A stretch of DNA of 64,000 nucleotides, from the NCBI RefSeq assembly GCF_034259325.1, contig NZ_JAXIVS010000006.1, forward strand, positions 1 through 64,000, in the 5' to 3' direction. Under the pieces are notes generated by a model. That model was not told where the DNA came from and did not search any database. It saw only the letters and a list, made by a program, of their open reading frames with translations. This DNA comes from Hyalangium ruber (GTDB lineage: Bacteria > Myxococcota > Myxococcia > Myxococcales > Myxococcaceae). Positions 15,913 through 25,134 of the stretch are shown here, in pieces; the stretch's first letter is position 1, and each line of letters opens with the position of its first letter. The translations under genes and the position numbers were made by a program.

Positions 15913-16833
15913 TCAAATGCCCTGCGCTTTCAGGGCTTCGATTTCGAAGTCGCCATCGTCCACCAGTCGCTCCCAGCCTTCGAATTTGCCGAGTCCGAGC
16001 GAGCGGGCCATGGACAGCAGCAGGCTTTGGCCGGCCACGGTGCGGTCGGGCTGGAGCTGGTAGATGGGGTCGTTGAAGGCGGCTTGTGGCGTGGTGAGGG
16101 TCCAGCCCATCTGTTCGAATTGGGCAATCACATCGTCGAGCCACATCGCATTGATGAGGTTGTGGTGCAGCAGGATGACCTGCGGGATGTCCCTGCCCTG
16201 CAGCTTGTATGCGAGTTCGCGGTAGGCGATGGCGCGCTGCCGCACGTGCGCCAGATACGCGGCCTTGATGGGGGTGACGTCGGCCTTGGGGTTCTTCTTC
16301 AGGACCTCGATCAGCTTGTCGTTCAGGCGCCAGTCACTGGTGTCCAGTGAGACGTAGGCGTTGCGGTAGCCCTGCTCCTTCAGGAAGGCGCGCATGCCGT
16401 CGCGCTTTTCCAACGTGTCCCCTTCACGCAGGTACGTGAAGCGGAACCACTTCGTATAGCCGGGCAGCGTGGAGATGATGCGATCGCATTCGAGAATCTC
16501 CTGCTGGTACTGGGCCAGCGTGCTCTTGTGGAGGTCCGGATGCGACATCGTGTGGTTGCCGATGACGTGGCCGGCCTCGCCCCAGGCGCGCGCCAGGGCC
16601 AGGCCTTCAGGGCGGTTCGCGCCTCTGTTGGCGGTGACCATCAGCGCGGCCTTCGCCTTGTGTTTGGCCAGGGCGGCCAGCAGGGCCTGATTGCGCTGGG
16701 CGGCTGTCAACCGTGGGGTCTCTTCAAGGGAAGGGCCGTCGTCGAACGTGAATGCGACGGACTGTGCGAAGGCCGGAAAGGCGGCGAGCAGGAAGAAGGC
16801 GGCGGGGACGAGGTGACGAAAGGTCATCGGCAT
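15913..16833 (-). CDS. secreted polysaccharide deacetylase
   Basis: A 306-residue exported protein: signal peptide LVPAAFFLLAAFPAFA then a NodB-fold domain with FTFDDGPS (catalytic Asp pair) and NHTMSH (metal His pair). NodB enzymes remove N-acetyl groups from chitin, peptidoglycan or related glycans. Codon use differs from the surroundings: GAA, AAA and ATT are common here whereas neighbours use GAG, AAG and ATC almost exclusively. That suggests acquisition from a gammaproteobacterial-type source. It is convergent with the cluster above. Start chosen at the ATG nearest the signal peptide; no clear ribosome site. Confidence 0.85.
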   Translation of the reverse strand: MPMTFRHLVPAAFFLLAAFPAFAQSVAFTFDDGPSLEETPRLTAAQRNQALLAALAKHKAKAALMVTANRGANRPEGLALARAWGEAGHVIGNHTMSHPDLHKSTLAQYQQEILECDRIISTLPGYTKWFRFTYLREGDTLEKRDGMRAFLKEQGYRNAYVSLDTSDWRLNDKLIEVLKKNPKADVTPIKAAYLAHVRQRAIAYRELAYKLQGRDIPQVILLHHNLINAMWLDDVIAQFEQMGWTLTTPQAAFNDPIYQLQPDRTVAGQSLLLSMARSLGLGKFEGWERLVDDGDFEIEALKAQGI

Positions 16834-16975
16834 CGGAAAAGGAGGTTCAGGTTCGGGTGGCGGCCGAGACCTCGGCAAGCGGGATGCCTCCGGGCAACCA
16901 TCATGGCCCGGGGATCAAAGCCTGAGCCGCCGACGAGCCGCTGCCCCGGCTTCCTGGAGGTTACCGCACTCAACC

Positions 16976-16989
16976 GTTGTCACGACAAC
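16976..16989. promoter_or_regulatory. perfect inverted repeat in the divergent intergenic region
   Basis: GTTGTC-AC-GACAAC, 6-bp perfect arms, lies between the deacetylase and outer-membrane protein genes, about 95 bp before the latter. It is of the right size for a dimeric regulator site. No more can be said. Confidence 0.35.
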
Positions 16990-17061
16990 CCTCGGTGAAG
17001 TCCTCCGAACATTCGGACGAGAAAACCCGGGCGTGCCAGCGCGGACATGCGCATCAGGTGG

Positions 17062-17082
17062 GGCACTTCATAAGGAAGTGCC
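17062..17082 (+). promoter_or_regulatory. hairpin covering the ribosome binding site
   Basis: GGCACTTC-ATAAG-GAAGTGCC is a perfect 8-bp stem with a 5-nt loop ending at the base before the ATG of the outer-membrane protein gene. The AAGGAAG ribosome site lies in the loop and 3' arm, so folding of the mRNA would hide it. It could be a translational switch, a thermometer-like element or a DNA operator. Confidence 0.5.
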
Positions 17083-17937
17083 ATGAACCGACTCCCTCTC
17101 CTGATCCTGCTGCTGGGCCTATCCACCGCCGCATTCGCGCAGGAGCGCTCGCCCGACCCGAGCTTCCAGGCGAGCGTCATGAGCGAGCTGGGCTTCTTGA
17201 ACGTGCATGCCAACACCGTCCGTTATGGCCAGGGCGGCTCCCTCTTCCGCTTCACGGAGGAAGGAGGCCAGGACAATCTCTTCCTCTTCACCCGGCTGAG
17301 CGCGGAGCTCTCCTGGCGCGGGCGGCACACCGCCGTGCTGCTGTACCAGCCGATTGATCTCCGGGGCGAGACGCTGCTGTCGCGGGACATCACCTTCTTC
17401 GATGACATCACCTTCCCTGCGGGCACGCCCATGGATGTGCGCTATGGCTTCTCGTTCTGGCGGGCGAGCTACCTCTACGACTTCCTCGCGGGCCCGGAGT
17501 GGGAACTGGCCGTGGGCGCCTCGCTGCAACTGCGCAACGCCACGCTCACCTTCACCTCGACGGATGGCCTCCGGCGGTGGTCCAGCCGGGACGTGGGGCC
17601 CGTGCCCGCGCTCAAGGTGCGTGGGCGCTACAGCTTCACTTCCGGGATGTGGCTCGGGTTGGAGGCAGACGGCATCTATGCCTCCGGCGGCTTGCTGAAC
17701 CGGAACAATCGAGCGGATAGCTTCGACGCCGCGATCCTGGATGCCAGCGTGCGCGCGGGGATGCGAGTCACCCGCACGGTGGATGTGTTCCTCAACCTCC
17801 GCTACCTCGGTGGCGGCGCGCGCGGCACGGACGACGAGGAGGCCGCGAGGGGTCTTGGTGACGGCTACAGCAGCAACTGGTTGGACACCGCGAGTGTTAC
17901 CCTGGGATTCATCTATCGGTTGCCCACGGGAAGCTGA
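17083..17937 (+). CDS. exported outer-membrane beta-barrel protein, unknown role
   Basis: A 284-residue protein with a clear signal peptide (LLILLLGLSTAAFA|Q) and alternating hydrophobic/polar strands rich in Tyr, Phe, Arg and Gly through to a C-terminal strand (TASVTLGFIYRLPTGS). This suggests a small outer-membrane barrel of DUF-type family. I do not recognise a specific function. The start is fixed by the signal peptide; the hairpin over its ribosome site suggests post-transcriptional control. Confidence 0.75.
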   Translation: MNRLPLLILLLGLSTAAFAQERSPDPSFQASVMSELGFLNVHANTVRYGQGGSLFRFTEEGGQDNLFLFTRLSAELSWRGRHTAVLLYQPIDLRGETLLSRDITFFDDITFPAGTPMDVRYGFSFWRASYLYDFLAGPEWELAVGASLQLRNATLTFTSTDGLRRWSSRDVGPVPALKVRGRYSFTSGMWLGLEADGIYASGGLLNRNNRADSFDAAILDASVRAGMRVTRTVDVFLNLRYLGGGARGTDDEEAARGLGDGYSSNWLDTASVTLGFIYRLPTGS

Positions 17938-18001
17938 GCCTCCCGCTCTCCGCGCGCGGTGGGACCCGAGCCGCCTGCAAACGTGAGAGGATGGGCGCTT
18001 C

Positions 18002-19846
18002 ATGGCACGGCCTGTCTCTCGCCTCGAACCCGCGCCGCCCGCGCCTGCGGCGTCGATGCTGTTGCGCATCCCCGGTACGGACCCGCGGGAGGTGGACACC
18101 TTCTGGATTCGCGAGGTGTTTCGAGCGGATCGAGTGCCCCAGTTCACCCTTCGCGCGGTGCTGCTGGGGAGCGCGATGGGTGTCGTCGCCTGCGCCGTCA
18201 ACCTCTACGCGGGGCTGAAGACGGGCATCATTCCCGGCGTGGCGATCATGGCCGGGTTGATCACGTACGTGAGCCACGACGCGATGCGACGCCTGACTCG
18301 GGGCATGCCCTTGTCACCGCTGGAGACCTGCTGTGCGCAGGCGGTGGCCTCCGCGGCGGGGTATGCGACGGGCAGCGCGTTGGTGTCCTCTCAGGGCGCC
18401 TATCTTCTCCTCACGGGACACCATCCGCCGGGGTGGACGCTGCTGGCGTGGACGTTCGTCCTCTCCGCGCTCGGGGTCTTCTTCGCGGTGCCCCTCAAGC
18501 GCCAGTTCATCGATCGCGAGCAGCTCCCCTTCGCCACGGGCACCGCCGCCGCGCTCACGGTGCGCGCCCTGCATGACACGGACACCGAAGGCCGCCCTCG
18601 GCTGCGCAGCCTGGGGTTGGGTGTGCTGGTCTCCAGCCTCGTGACCACGGGGCGGGATGCGCTCCAGCTCATGGCCTATACGGTGTCCTTCCCCGGGAGG
18701 CAGGGCGGGGTGCCGCTGGAGCGCCTGGGCTTCGGGCTGGACTTGAGCTTGATGCTCATGGGCAGCGGCGCGCTCCTCGGGCTGCGCATCACCGCCTCGG
18801 CCCTGCTCGGAGGGCTGCTGATGTACGGAGGGGTGGCGCCGCGCCTGGTCGCCGCCGGCATCCTGCCGCCCGATGCGGAGCTGAGCACCTTCCGCGAATG
18901 GAGCATGTGGCCTGCCGCCGCCGTCTTCATCTCCGCCGCGTTGCTGCGGCTGGTACTCCAAGGGCCGGCACTGTTCCGCGCCCTGCGAAGCCTTGCTTCC
19001 TCCCGTGACGCCTCCGCGCCACATCCCGTGGACGCGCTGCAGATCCCTCAGCGCTGGTGGGTGGGAGGAGTGGTGGTGCTGGTTCCCGCCACCGTGGCGC
19101 TGGCGAAGGTGGGCTTCGGCGTGCCGGTGCTCCACGCCACGCTCTCCGTGGCGCTCTCCTTCATCCTGGCGCTCATCGCAGGCCGCATCACGGGAGAGAC
19201 GGATGTGACACCCGCGGATGCGCTCGGTTCGGTGACGCAGCTCACCTCGAACCTGCTCCAGCCACGAGACGCGGCGGCTGGCCTCGTCACCGCGGGCATC
19301 ACCGTCAACACGGCCTGCTCCGCGGCGGACCTGCTGAGCGACTTGAAGACGGGACACCTCCTGGGCGCCCACCCACGCTGGCAGTTCCTCGCACAGCTGC
19401 TCGGCTCCGCGGTGGGGGCCGCCGCCGTGGTGCCGCTCTTCTATCTGTTGGTGCCAAGCCCCTCCGCGCTGGGCGGTGAGCAGTTCCCCGCCCCAGGCGT
19501 CACCGCCGCCGCGAAGCTGGCCCAGGTGCTCTCCACCGGCTTGGGCTCGCTGCCTCCCTCGCTCCTCGTGGCGTCGGGGTGTGCCGCGCTCCTCGCCGTG
19601 CTCCTCACCGGGGTGGAGCACCTGCTGCCGGAACGTGCCCGGCGCTGGGTTCCCTCGCCGGTGGGCCTGGGACTTGGGTTCCTCCTGCCCCTCTCCGCCA
19701 CGATCAGCATCTGGCTGGGCGGGCTGGTCGCGGAGGGTGTGCGGCGCACGCGCCCCGTGGCTTGGGAGAGGCGCTTCCTCCCGCTGGCCACGGGCTTCAT
19801 CGCGGGCGAGGGGCTCATGGGGGTCGCCCTGCTGCTGCTGGGATGA
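18002..19846 (+). CDS. OPT-family transporter
   Basis: A 614-residue integral membrane protein with about 14 hydrophobic segments. Features include LYAGLKTGIIPGVAIMAGLI near the N-terminus, QLPFATGTAAALTVRALH and a late SDLKTGHLLGAHPRWQF, typical of the oligopeptide transporter (OPT/YSL) superfamily, which import peptides or metal-siderophore-like chelates with protons. It stands alone between the outer-membrane protein gene and the kinase block; the substrate is unknown. Confidence 0.9.
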   Translation: MARPVSRLEPAPPAPAASMLLRIPGTDPREVDTFWIREVFRADRVPQFTLRAVLLGSAMGVVACAVNLYAGLKTGIIPGVAIMAGLITYVSHDAMRRLTRGMPLSPLETCCAQAVASAAGYATGSALVSSQGAYLLLTGHHPPGWTLLAWTFVLSALGVFFAVPLKRQFIDREQLPFATGTAAALTVRALHDTDTEGRPRLRSLGLGVLVSSLVTTGRDALQLMAYTVSFPGRQGGVPLERLGFGLDLSLMLMGSGALLGLRITASALLGGLLMYGGVAPRLVAAGILPPDAELSTFREWSMWPAAAVFISAALLRLVLQGPALFRALRSLASSRDASAPHPVDALQIPQRWWVGGVVVLVPATVALAKVGFGVPVLHATLSVALSFILALIAGRITGETDVTPADALGSVTQLTSNLLQPRDAAAGLVTAGITVNTACSAADLLSDLKTGHLLGAHPRWQFLAQLLGSAVGAAAVVPLFYLLVPSPSALGGEQFPAPGVTAAAKLAQVLSTGLGSLPPSLLVASGCAALLAVLLTGVEHLLPERARRWVPSPVGLGLGFLLPLSATISIWLGGLVAEGVRRTRPVAWERRFLPLATGFIAGEGLMGVALLLLG

Positions 19847-19864
19847 GGCCGGTCTGATAGCGTC

Positions 19865-22800
19865 ATGGGGTCTCCCATGCGTTGTCCGACCTGCCACCGC
19901 CGGCTCGCGCTCGGGGCTACGTGCCCCGTGCATGCCCAGCGTTCCCAGCCGGCTCCGCTTCCTGAGCCGCTCCCCCCTCCGGATGTGCCAGGCCTGCGCG
20001 GCTTCGCCTTGCTGGGGACCGGGGGGTTCTCCCACGTCTTCACCGCATGGCGGGAAGCAGATGGGCGCGAGGTGGCATTCAAGGTGGGCCTTGGCCCACA
20101 CCGCCAGCGCTTCGCCCTGGAGGCCCTTGCGCTGAGCCGGGTGGGGCCTCCCACGGTGCCGGAGCTGCTTCAACATGGTACGGCGGGAGGGCGGCCCTTC
20201 CTCGTGCTGGAGGCCCTGCGTGGGCAGACGCTCGCCGCGTGGATGGCCACGCTCCCAGGGGCTGGGGCTGCCTCCTTGCTTAGGGTGCGAGAGCTGCTCG
20301 CCGGCGTGTGCGCGGCGCTGGAGCACGTTCACGCCGCCGGGCTGGCCCACCGCGATCTCAAGCCAGAGAACATCTTCCTACGGGAGGGAGGTGAGCTCAG
20401 CCTCCTCGACTTCGGGCTCGCGCGCTTCCTGGAAGCTCCCAGTGAAGGTTCGGGAGAGGGCGCGGTGGAACTCACCCGGGCGGGCGAGCGGCTCGGAACG
20501 CCCGTCTACATGGCGCCCGAGCAGTGCCTGGATGCGCGGGAGGCGGGGACCGCCGCTGACATCTATGCGCTTGGGGTTCTCCTCTTCGAGCTGCTGACGG
20601 GAGCGCCGCCCTTTACCGGGAGCGCCGATGAGATTCGCCACGGCCACGTCAGCCTTCGTCCGCCCAGCCTCTCGCGGCATGCCGAGCTGCCACCCGCGCT
20701 CGACGAGGTGCTGCGACGGTGTCTGGCCAAGTCTCCCGCCGAGCGCTTCGCCCGCGCCGCCGAGGTGCTCTCCGCCTTCGATGCCGCGTGCCGGCTCACC
20801 GGGAGCGCCGCGCCTGAGAAAGTCACCCGGGCCGCCGTTTCCGTGGGGCCCGGCTCCGGTGTCCGGTCCGTGGCGCTGTTGGGAGTCCAGACCCGAGCGC
20901 CCGTGGATGCGCTGCTCGCGGCGATCGAGCCGCACGGGGGTTCGCTCGCGCGCGCGGGAGTCGGGGGCTACCTCGTCGTCTTCCCCGAATCCCTCTCGGC
21001 CGAGGCAAGCCTGCGCGCCGCCGCCCTCGCCGCGTGGCGGCTGATCGAGGAACACGAGGCCGCCGCGGTCCTCCACCTGGCGGAGCTGCACGTCCGCCCC
21101 GGGGTGACCAGGACGCGCGTGGCGGGCCGCGCCCTGGAGTCCACGGAGGGCTGGTGGTCCCATGCGCTCCAAGCAGGGCAGGTGCGTGTCACCGCCGAGG
21201 CCACGGCGTGTCTCGACGCCGACGCAACAAAGGAGGGGCCCGGAGGCGTCCGGGTGCTGGTCCGTGGCACGGAAGCCTCGGCTCCCACGCCCGAGGCGCT
21301 CCCTCTGGTGGGGCGCGAGTCGCTATTGGAGGCGCTGAAGGAGGAGGCCACTCGCAGCCTCGGCCAGGGCGTGCCGGGACTCTGTGTCCTCACCGGAGAG
21401 ATCGGCTACGGGAAGACCCGGCTCCTGGACGCGCTGGCGGCGAGCTTGGAGGCAGATGGACGGACGCGAGTGCAGCGCCTGCGCGCTCTTCCCCCGGACA
21501 CCACCGTGCCACATGCGCTGCTCGATGCCCTGAGGGGAGCACCGGCCCCGAAGGGCGCCCCACGTCATGCCGCCGCGCGGGCCCTGGCAGAGCTTCTCCG
21601 TCAGCGTGCGCGGGAGGTGCCCCAGGTGCTGCTGCTGGATGACGCGCACCTGGCGGATCCCACCACCCTGGACACGCTGGAGATGGCCACGCTGGCCGGA
21701 ACCCAAGCGCCCCTGTGGATCTGCGTCGCCGCCCGTCCCACACTGCTGGGCCTGCGCCCCCACTTCGGCGAGCGGAGTGGCCACGTCTCCCGCCACGCGC
21801 TGCCGACCCTGTCGCCAGAGACCAGCCGCGCCCTGCTCCTTCAGTTGCTACGCCCGGTGGAGCACATCCCCGAGCCGGTGCTGGCGCGCCTGGAGCAACT
21901 CGCCCAGGGCGTGCCGCTGTCGCTGGTGGAGCTGGCGCGGGCGCTGAGGGCCGCCGGGGCGCTGCGCACGTCGCCCGGAGGAGGGTGGTACCTCGCCCCG
22001 GATGTGCTGTTGGACGTCTCGGTAACGCCCCTCTTCGAGCGGCTGGCCACGCGCGCCCTCCTCGCGTTGCCCGAGAGCTTCCAGGTGCTGGCACGGCTGT
22101 GCGCGGTGCTCGGCAACGAGGTGGACGCGGCTCGGGTGGACCTGGCGCTGCGGAATCTCGACCCACGGGAGGGCGGAGCGCGGGTCGCCTCGCTGGACGC
22201 TGGAGCGGGGTTGGCGCGGCTGGAGCGCGCCGGGCTGCTGCGCTCCTCCAGTCCCGGGCGCTTCGTCTTCCGGCACCCACTGTTGCGGGAGGTACTGGAG
22301 GCGACGCTGCCGCCGCCCACGCGTCGAGCCCTGCATGCCGCCGCCTTGCGCGCCCTGGGGGGAGAAGGCCTCGCCGAGCGACGCCGGCGTGCTCACCATG
22401 CCGCGGGCGCGGGCGCGCACGAAGAGGCCGCCACGGCCTTCTTGGGGCTCGCCGAGGAGGCCCGTCACGCCCACCTCCCCGTGGAGGCCGAGCAGCACTA
22501 CACCCGGGCTCTCGCGCTGCTACCGGAAGGGGGCACCGAGCGCCGCGCGCGGGCGCTGACAGGTCGCGGACGGGTTCGGCACCGCCTCCAGCGCTTTCGC
22601 GAGAGCCTCGAGGATCTGACGTCCGCGAGGGCCCTGGCCGAGGCCCGCGCGGACCACGCCCTGGCCGTGGACCTGCTGTTGGAGGAGGCCACCGTCCGGG
22701 ACTGGATGGAGGACGTGGAAGGCTCGGCGGAGCGCACGCGCGAGGCGATGGAGCGCATCGAGCAGCTGGATGATCCGCGCCTCTCGGTGCGCTGCACGCT

Positions 22801-23665
22801 GGCCCGTGGGCGACTGCACGTCCGGATGGGAGAGTGGGAGGCAGCTTCCCGGGTGTTGTCCTCCGCGGTGGAGGGGGCGATAGCGGCCCGGGACTCCGAG
22901 ACGCATCTGGTGGCCCTGGCGCTGTGGGGGGCGGCCCTGACCTTCCTGGACCGGCCGGAGGAGGCCGCCGCGCGCTTTGGGGAGGCGATCGCGCGCTGCG
23001 AGGAGGCGGGGGACGCCCTGCATCTGGCTGCTGCCTGCATCAACCGCGTGCTGCTGTGGCTCAAGCTCGGCGACGTGGGCCGGATGGAGGAGGACCTGCG
23101 CCGGGCTCGGGCGCTGGGACGCGAGCTGGGCCACGCGCAGGTGGAGCGCTGGTCCACCTTCAACCTCGCGGAGGTGCTGTACGTGCAGGGCCGTCTGGAG
23201 GAGTCACTGCCACTGGCCCGCCGCGCTCACGAGCTGGAGGTGCGCTTCTTCCGAGACCAGCCCGTGCCAGCGGAGGCCCTGCTGATCGCGCGCATCGCCG
23301 CGGCGCTGGGAGACATGGCGGAGGCGGCCCGGCAGCTCCGGTGGATCGAGGAGCACTGTCCCCCGCGTTCCCTGCCGCCAGCGGCCATCATGCGGCGATT
23401 GGTGGAGCTGCAGGTGCGGGAGGCGGAAGGCGGAGGTGTCTGGGACGCGGAGGCTTGGCGCACGCTGGCGGAAGAGGCCAGGGAGTTGGCCTCCTCGGAC
23501 GAGATGTCGGAGATCCTGCTTCAAGCGGCCCAGGGCGCGATGCGTCATGGGAACGCTGAGCAGGCACGGCAGTGGCTGGCCCAGGCGGCTCGGGCCGTGG
23601 AAGGTGCGCCCTTGTGGCGGACACGCTTGGAGCGCCTGCAAGGAGCCCATGTCACGGAACGATGA
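19865..23665 (+). CDS. Ser/Thr kinase - AAA ATPase - TPR signalling protein
   Basis: A 1266-residue multidomain regulator. It has an N-terminal zinc-ribbon-like CPTC...CPVH, then a Hanks-type kinase (about 38-310) with K73, HRDLKPEN (H162-D164) and DFG (D182). Next comes a degenerate class III cyclase-like region (about 330-455). An AAA/STAND ATPase follows, with Walker A GEIGYGKT (K517) and Walker B VLLLDDAH. TPR-type helical repeats run from about 860 to the end. The layout is that of PknK-like kinases of myxobacteria, which integrate ligand sensing and phosphorylation. It overlaps the next kinase gene by 17 bp, so the two are co-expressed. Confidence 0.92.
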   Translation: MGSPMRCPTCHRRLALGATCPVHAQRSQPAPLPEPLPPPDVPGLRGFALLGTGGFSHVFTAWREADGREVAFKVGLGPHRQRFALEALALSRVGPPTVPELLQHGTAGGRPFLVLEALRGQTLAAWMATLPGAGAASLLRVRELLAGVCAALEHVHAAGLAHRDLKPENIFLREGGELSLLDFGLARFLEAPSEGSGEGAVELTRAGERLGTPVYMAPEQCLDAREAGTAADIYALGVLLFELLTGAPPFTGSADEIRHGHVSLRPPSLSRHAELPPALDEVLRRCLAKSPAERFARAAEVLSAFDAACRLTGSAAPEKVTRAAVSVGPGSGVRSVALLGVQTRAPVDALLAAIEPHGGSLARAGVGGYLVVFPESLSAEASLRAAALAAWRLIEEHEAAAVLHLAELHVRPGVTRTRVAGRALESTEGWWSHALQAGQVRVTAEATACLDADATKEGPGGVRVLVRGTEASAPTPEALPLVGRESLLEALKEEATRSLGQGVPGLCVLTGEIGYGKTRLLDALAASLEADGRTRVQRLRALPPDTTVPHALLDALRGAPAPKGAPRHAAARALAELLRQRAREVPQVLLLDDAHLADPTTLDTLEMATLAGTQAPLWICVAARPTLLGLRPHFGERSGHVSRHALPTLSPETSRALLLQLLRPVEHIPEPVLARLEQLAQGVPLSLVELARALRAAGALRTSPGGGWYLAPDVLLDVSVTPLFERLATRALLALPESFQVLARLCAVLGNEVDAARVDLALRNLDPREGGARVASLDAGAGLARLERAGLLRSSSPGRFVFRHPLLREVLEATLPPPTRRALHAAALRALGGEGLAERRRRAHHAAGAGAHEEAATAFLGLAEEARHAHLPVEAEQHYTRALALLPEGGTERRARALTGRGRVRHRLQRFRESLEDLTSARALAEARADHALAVDLLLEEATVRDWMEDVEGSAERTREAMERIEQLDDPRLSVRCTLARGRLHVRMGEWEAASRVLSSAVEGAIAARDSETHLVALALWGAALTFLDRPEEAAARFGEAIARCEEAGDALHLAAACINRVLLWLKLGDVGRMEEDLRRARALGRELGHAQVERWSTFNLAEVLYVQGRLEESLPLARRAHELEVRFFRDQPVPAEALLIARIAAALGDMAEAARQLRWIEEHCPPRSLPPAAIMRRLVELQVREAEGGGVWDAEAWRTLAEEARELASSDEMSEILLQAAQGAMRHGNAEQARQWLAQAARAVEGAPLWRTRLERLQGAHVTER

Positions 23666-25040
23666 CGAGCAGCTCTACGGGGAAGTCCTGGCGGTGGGCG
23701 CCCAGGTGGGCTCCTGGGTCGTGGAGCGCGTCCACTATTCCGGTCCGGTCTCCATCCTCTACCGCGCGAGAGACATTCGCACCGGCACCCCAGCGGCGTT
23801 GAAGGTGATGCACGCACGGTTCTCCGCCGCCAGCACGGCGCTGCGCCGGTTCCGGCGCGAGGCGGCGACCCTCCAGCGGCTGCGCCATCCTCACATCGTG
23901 GGCATCCTCGAGCATGGCGCCCTTCCGGATGGGCGGCCCTTCATCGCCATGGAGTGGCTGGAGGGCGGGGATCTCGCCGCCGAGCTCGCCGCGCGCGGCC
24001 CGCTCTCCCCTGGCGAGGCGCTGGAGGTGCTGGAGCAGGTCGGCGCCGCGCTCCAGGCCGCGCACCAGGCGGGCGTGGTGCATCGTGACCTGAAGGCACA
24101 GAACGTGGTGCGGCTGGCCGGAGGAGGGGAGACGCCGCGCGTGAAGCTGGTGGACTTCGGCATCGCCAAGGGCTTGTTTCCAAGCTCCCCAGGAGCCTCC
24201 CCACTGACGCACACCGGCTCGGTCCTGGGCACGCCCCTGTCCATGGCGCCGGAGCAGATCCGCGGCGAGCCGCCGGATGTCCGCACGGACCTGTACGCGC
24301 TGGGCGTGCTCCTCTTCCAGCTCGTCACGGGACGGACACCCTTCCAGGGGAGCACGCAGCACGAGGTGGAGGAGCAACACCTGCATGCGCCACCTCCTGG
24401 GGCCAGCGAGTACGCCCCGGTGCCCACCGCGCTGGATGCGGTAGTGCGACGGTGTATGGAGAAGCGCCGCGAGGACCGCTACCCGGACGTGGAAGCGGTG
24501 CTCGAGGACCTGCGGCGCGGGGTGCGAGGCCTCTCCCCGTCGGTGCCGGTGGAGCAGGCGGTGGCGCTCTACCTGGAGGCGCGCGTGGACAGCGAGCCGG
24601 ATGACGCGGACCTGGAGCAGCTGGACCAGTTGCTGACGCACGCGGCCAAGAGGCTGGGGGAGCTGGGACTGGAAGTGCGGATGGAAGGCGTGGGCTGCCT
24701 GCTGGCCGTGGCTCCCCTGCGAGAGGACCCGGCCCCAACGCGTGCCCGGGTGCTGGAGGAGGCGCTGGCGCTCGTGGAGGACACCGGGGGGCTCCCGTTC
24801 CCAGGACGGGTAGGACTGACGGCCATGGTTCACGAGGGTGAGCTGACGCGAGAGCTGCTGCGCCTGCCGGCGTGGGTCGTGACCGTGCCGGAAGGAGGAC
24901 TGCTGGCGACCGAGGCGGTGCTGCGGGGAATGGGAGCCAGCTTCCTCTCGGAGCCCCTGTCGGGTGCGGCGGGCCTGAGGCGAGTAACGGGAAAGGCTAC
25001 AACCCACGCGCCGCTGTTGCCGCTCACGCCACACGAGTAG
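23649..25040 (+). CDS. Ser/Thr protein kinase with cyclase-like C-terminus
   Basis: A 463-residue Hanks-type kinase: K52 (AALKVMH), HRDLKAQN (H145-D147), DFG (D169) and [10 protein letters not shown] in the activation segment. The Gly-rich loop is unusual (VHYSGPVS). Residues about 300-450 resemble a degenerate nucleotidyl-cyclase domain, as in the upstream kinase. Start at ATG 23649 with AAGGAG upstream. Phospho-Thr made by this or the preceding kinase could be read by the FHA domain of the sigma-54 activator two genes away (inference from context). A regulatory element for the next gene lies in its last 50 bp. Confidence 0.92.
   Translation: MSRNDDEQLYGEVLAVGAQVGSWVVERVHYSGPVSILYRARDIRTGTPAALKVMHARFSAASTALRRFRREAATLQRLRHPHIVGILEHGALPDGRPFIAMEWLEGGDLAAELAARGPLSPGEALEVLEQVGAALQAAHQAGVVHRDLKAQNVVRLAGGGETPRVKLVDFGIAKGLFPSSPGASPLTHTGSVLGTPLSMAPEQIRGEPPDVRTDLYALGVLLFQLVTGRTPFQGSTQHEVEEQHLHAPPPGASEYAPVPTALDAVVRRCMEKRREDRYPDVEAVLEDLRRGVRGLSPSVPVEQAVALYLEARVDSEPDDADLEQLDQLLTHAAKRLGELGLEVRMEGVGCLLAVAPLREDPAPTRARVLEEALALVEDTGGLPFPGRVGLTAMVHEGELTRELLRLPAWVVTVPEGGLLATEAVLRGMGASFLSEPLSGAAGLRRVTGKATTHAPLLPLTPHE
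24995..25018 (+). promoter_or_regulatory. candidate upstream activator site (copy 1)
   Basis: GGCTACAACCC followed by ACGC and GCCGCTGTT, inside the 3' end of the kinase gene, 65 bp before the -24 box of the lipoprotein gene. Nearly the same 24 bp recur at 30377-30400 and, inverted, at 28072-28093, each about 66 bp from a sigma-54 promoter. Half-sites ACAAC / G[CT]TGT have partial dyad symmetry, as expected for a Fis-type dimer. Confidence 0.7.
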
Positions 25041-25082
25041 AGGCGCGCGGTTTTCGACCCACGCAGGACGCCATGGCGGCGT

Positions 25083-25098
25083 TGGCCCGCAACGTGCT
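25083..25098 (+). promoter_or_regulatory. sigma-54 promoter of the lipoprotein gene
   Basis: TGGCCCGCAACGTGCT: the GG and GC dinucleotides are separated by exactly 10 bp, and it differs from consensus TGGCACG-N4-TTGCT at two positions. It lies 36 bp before the GTG start. The same TGGCC[CT]G-N4-GTGCT occurs before two other exported-protein genes in this region. Confidence 0.75.
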
Positions 25099-25134
25099 TC
25101 AGCGTGAGGCACGCAACATTTCCGGAGGAAGCTC

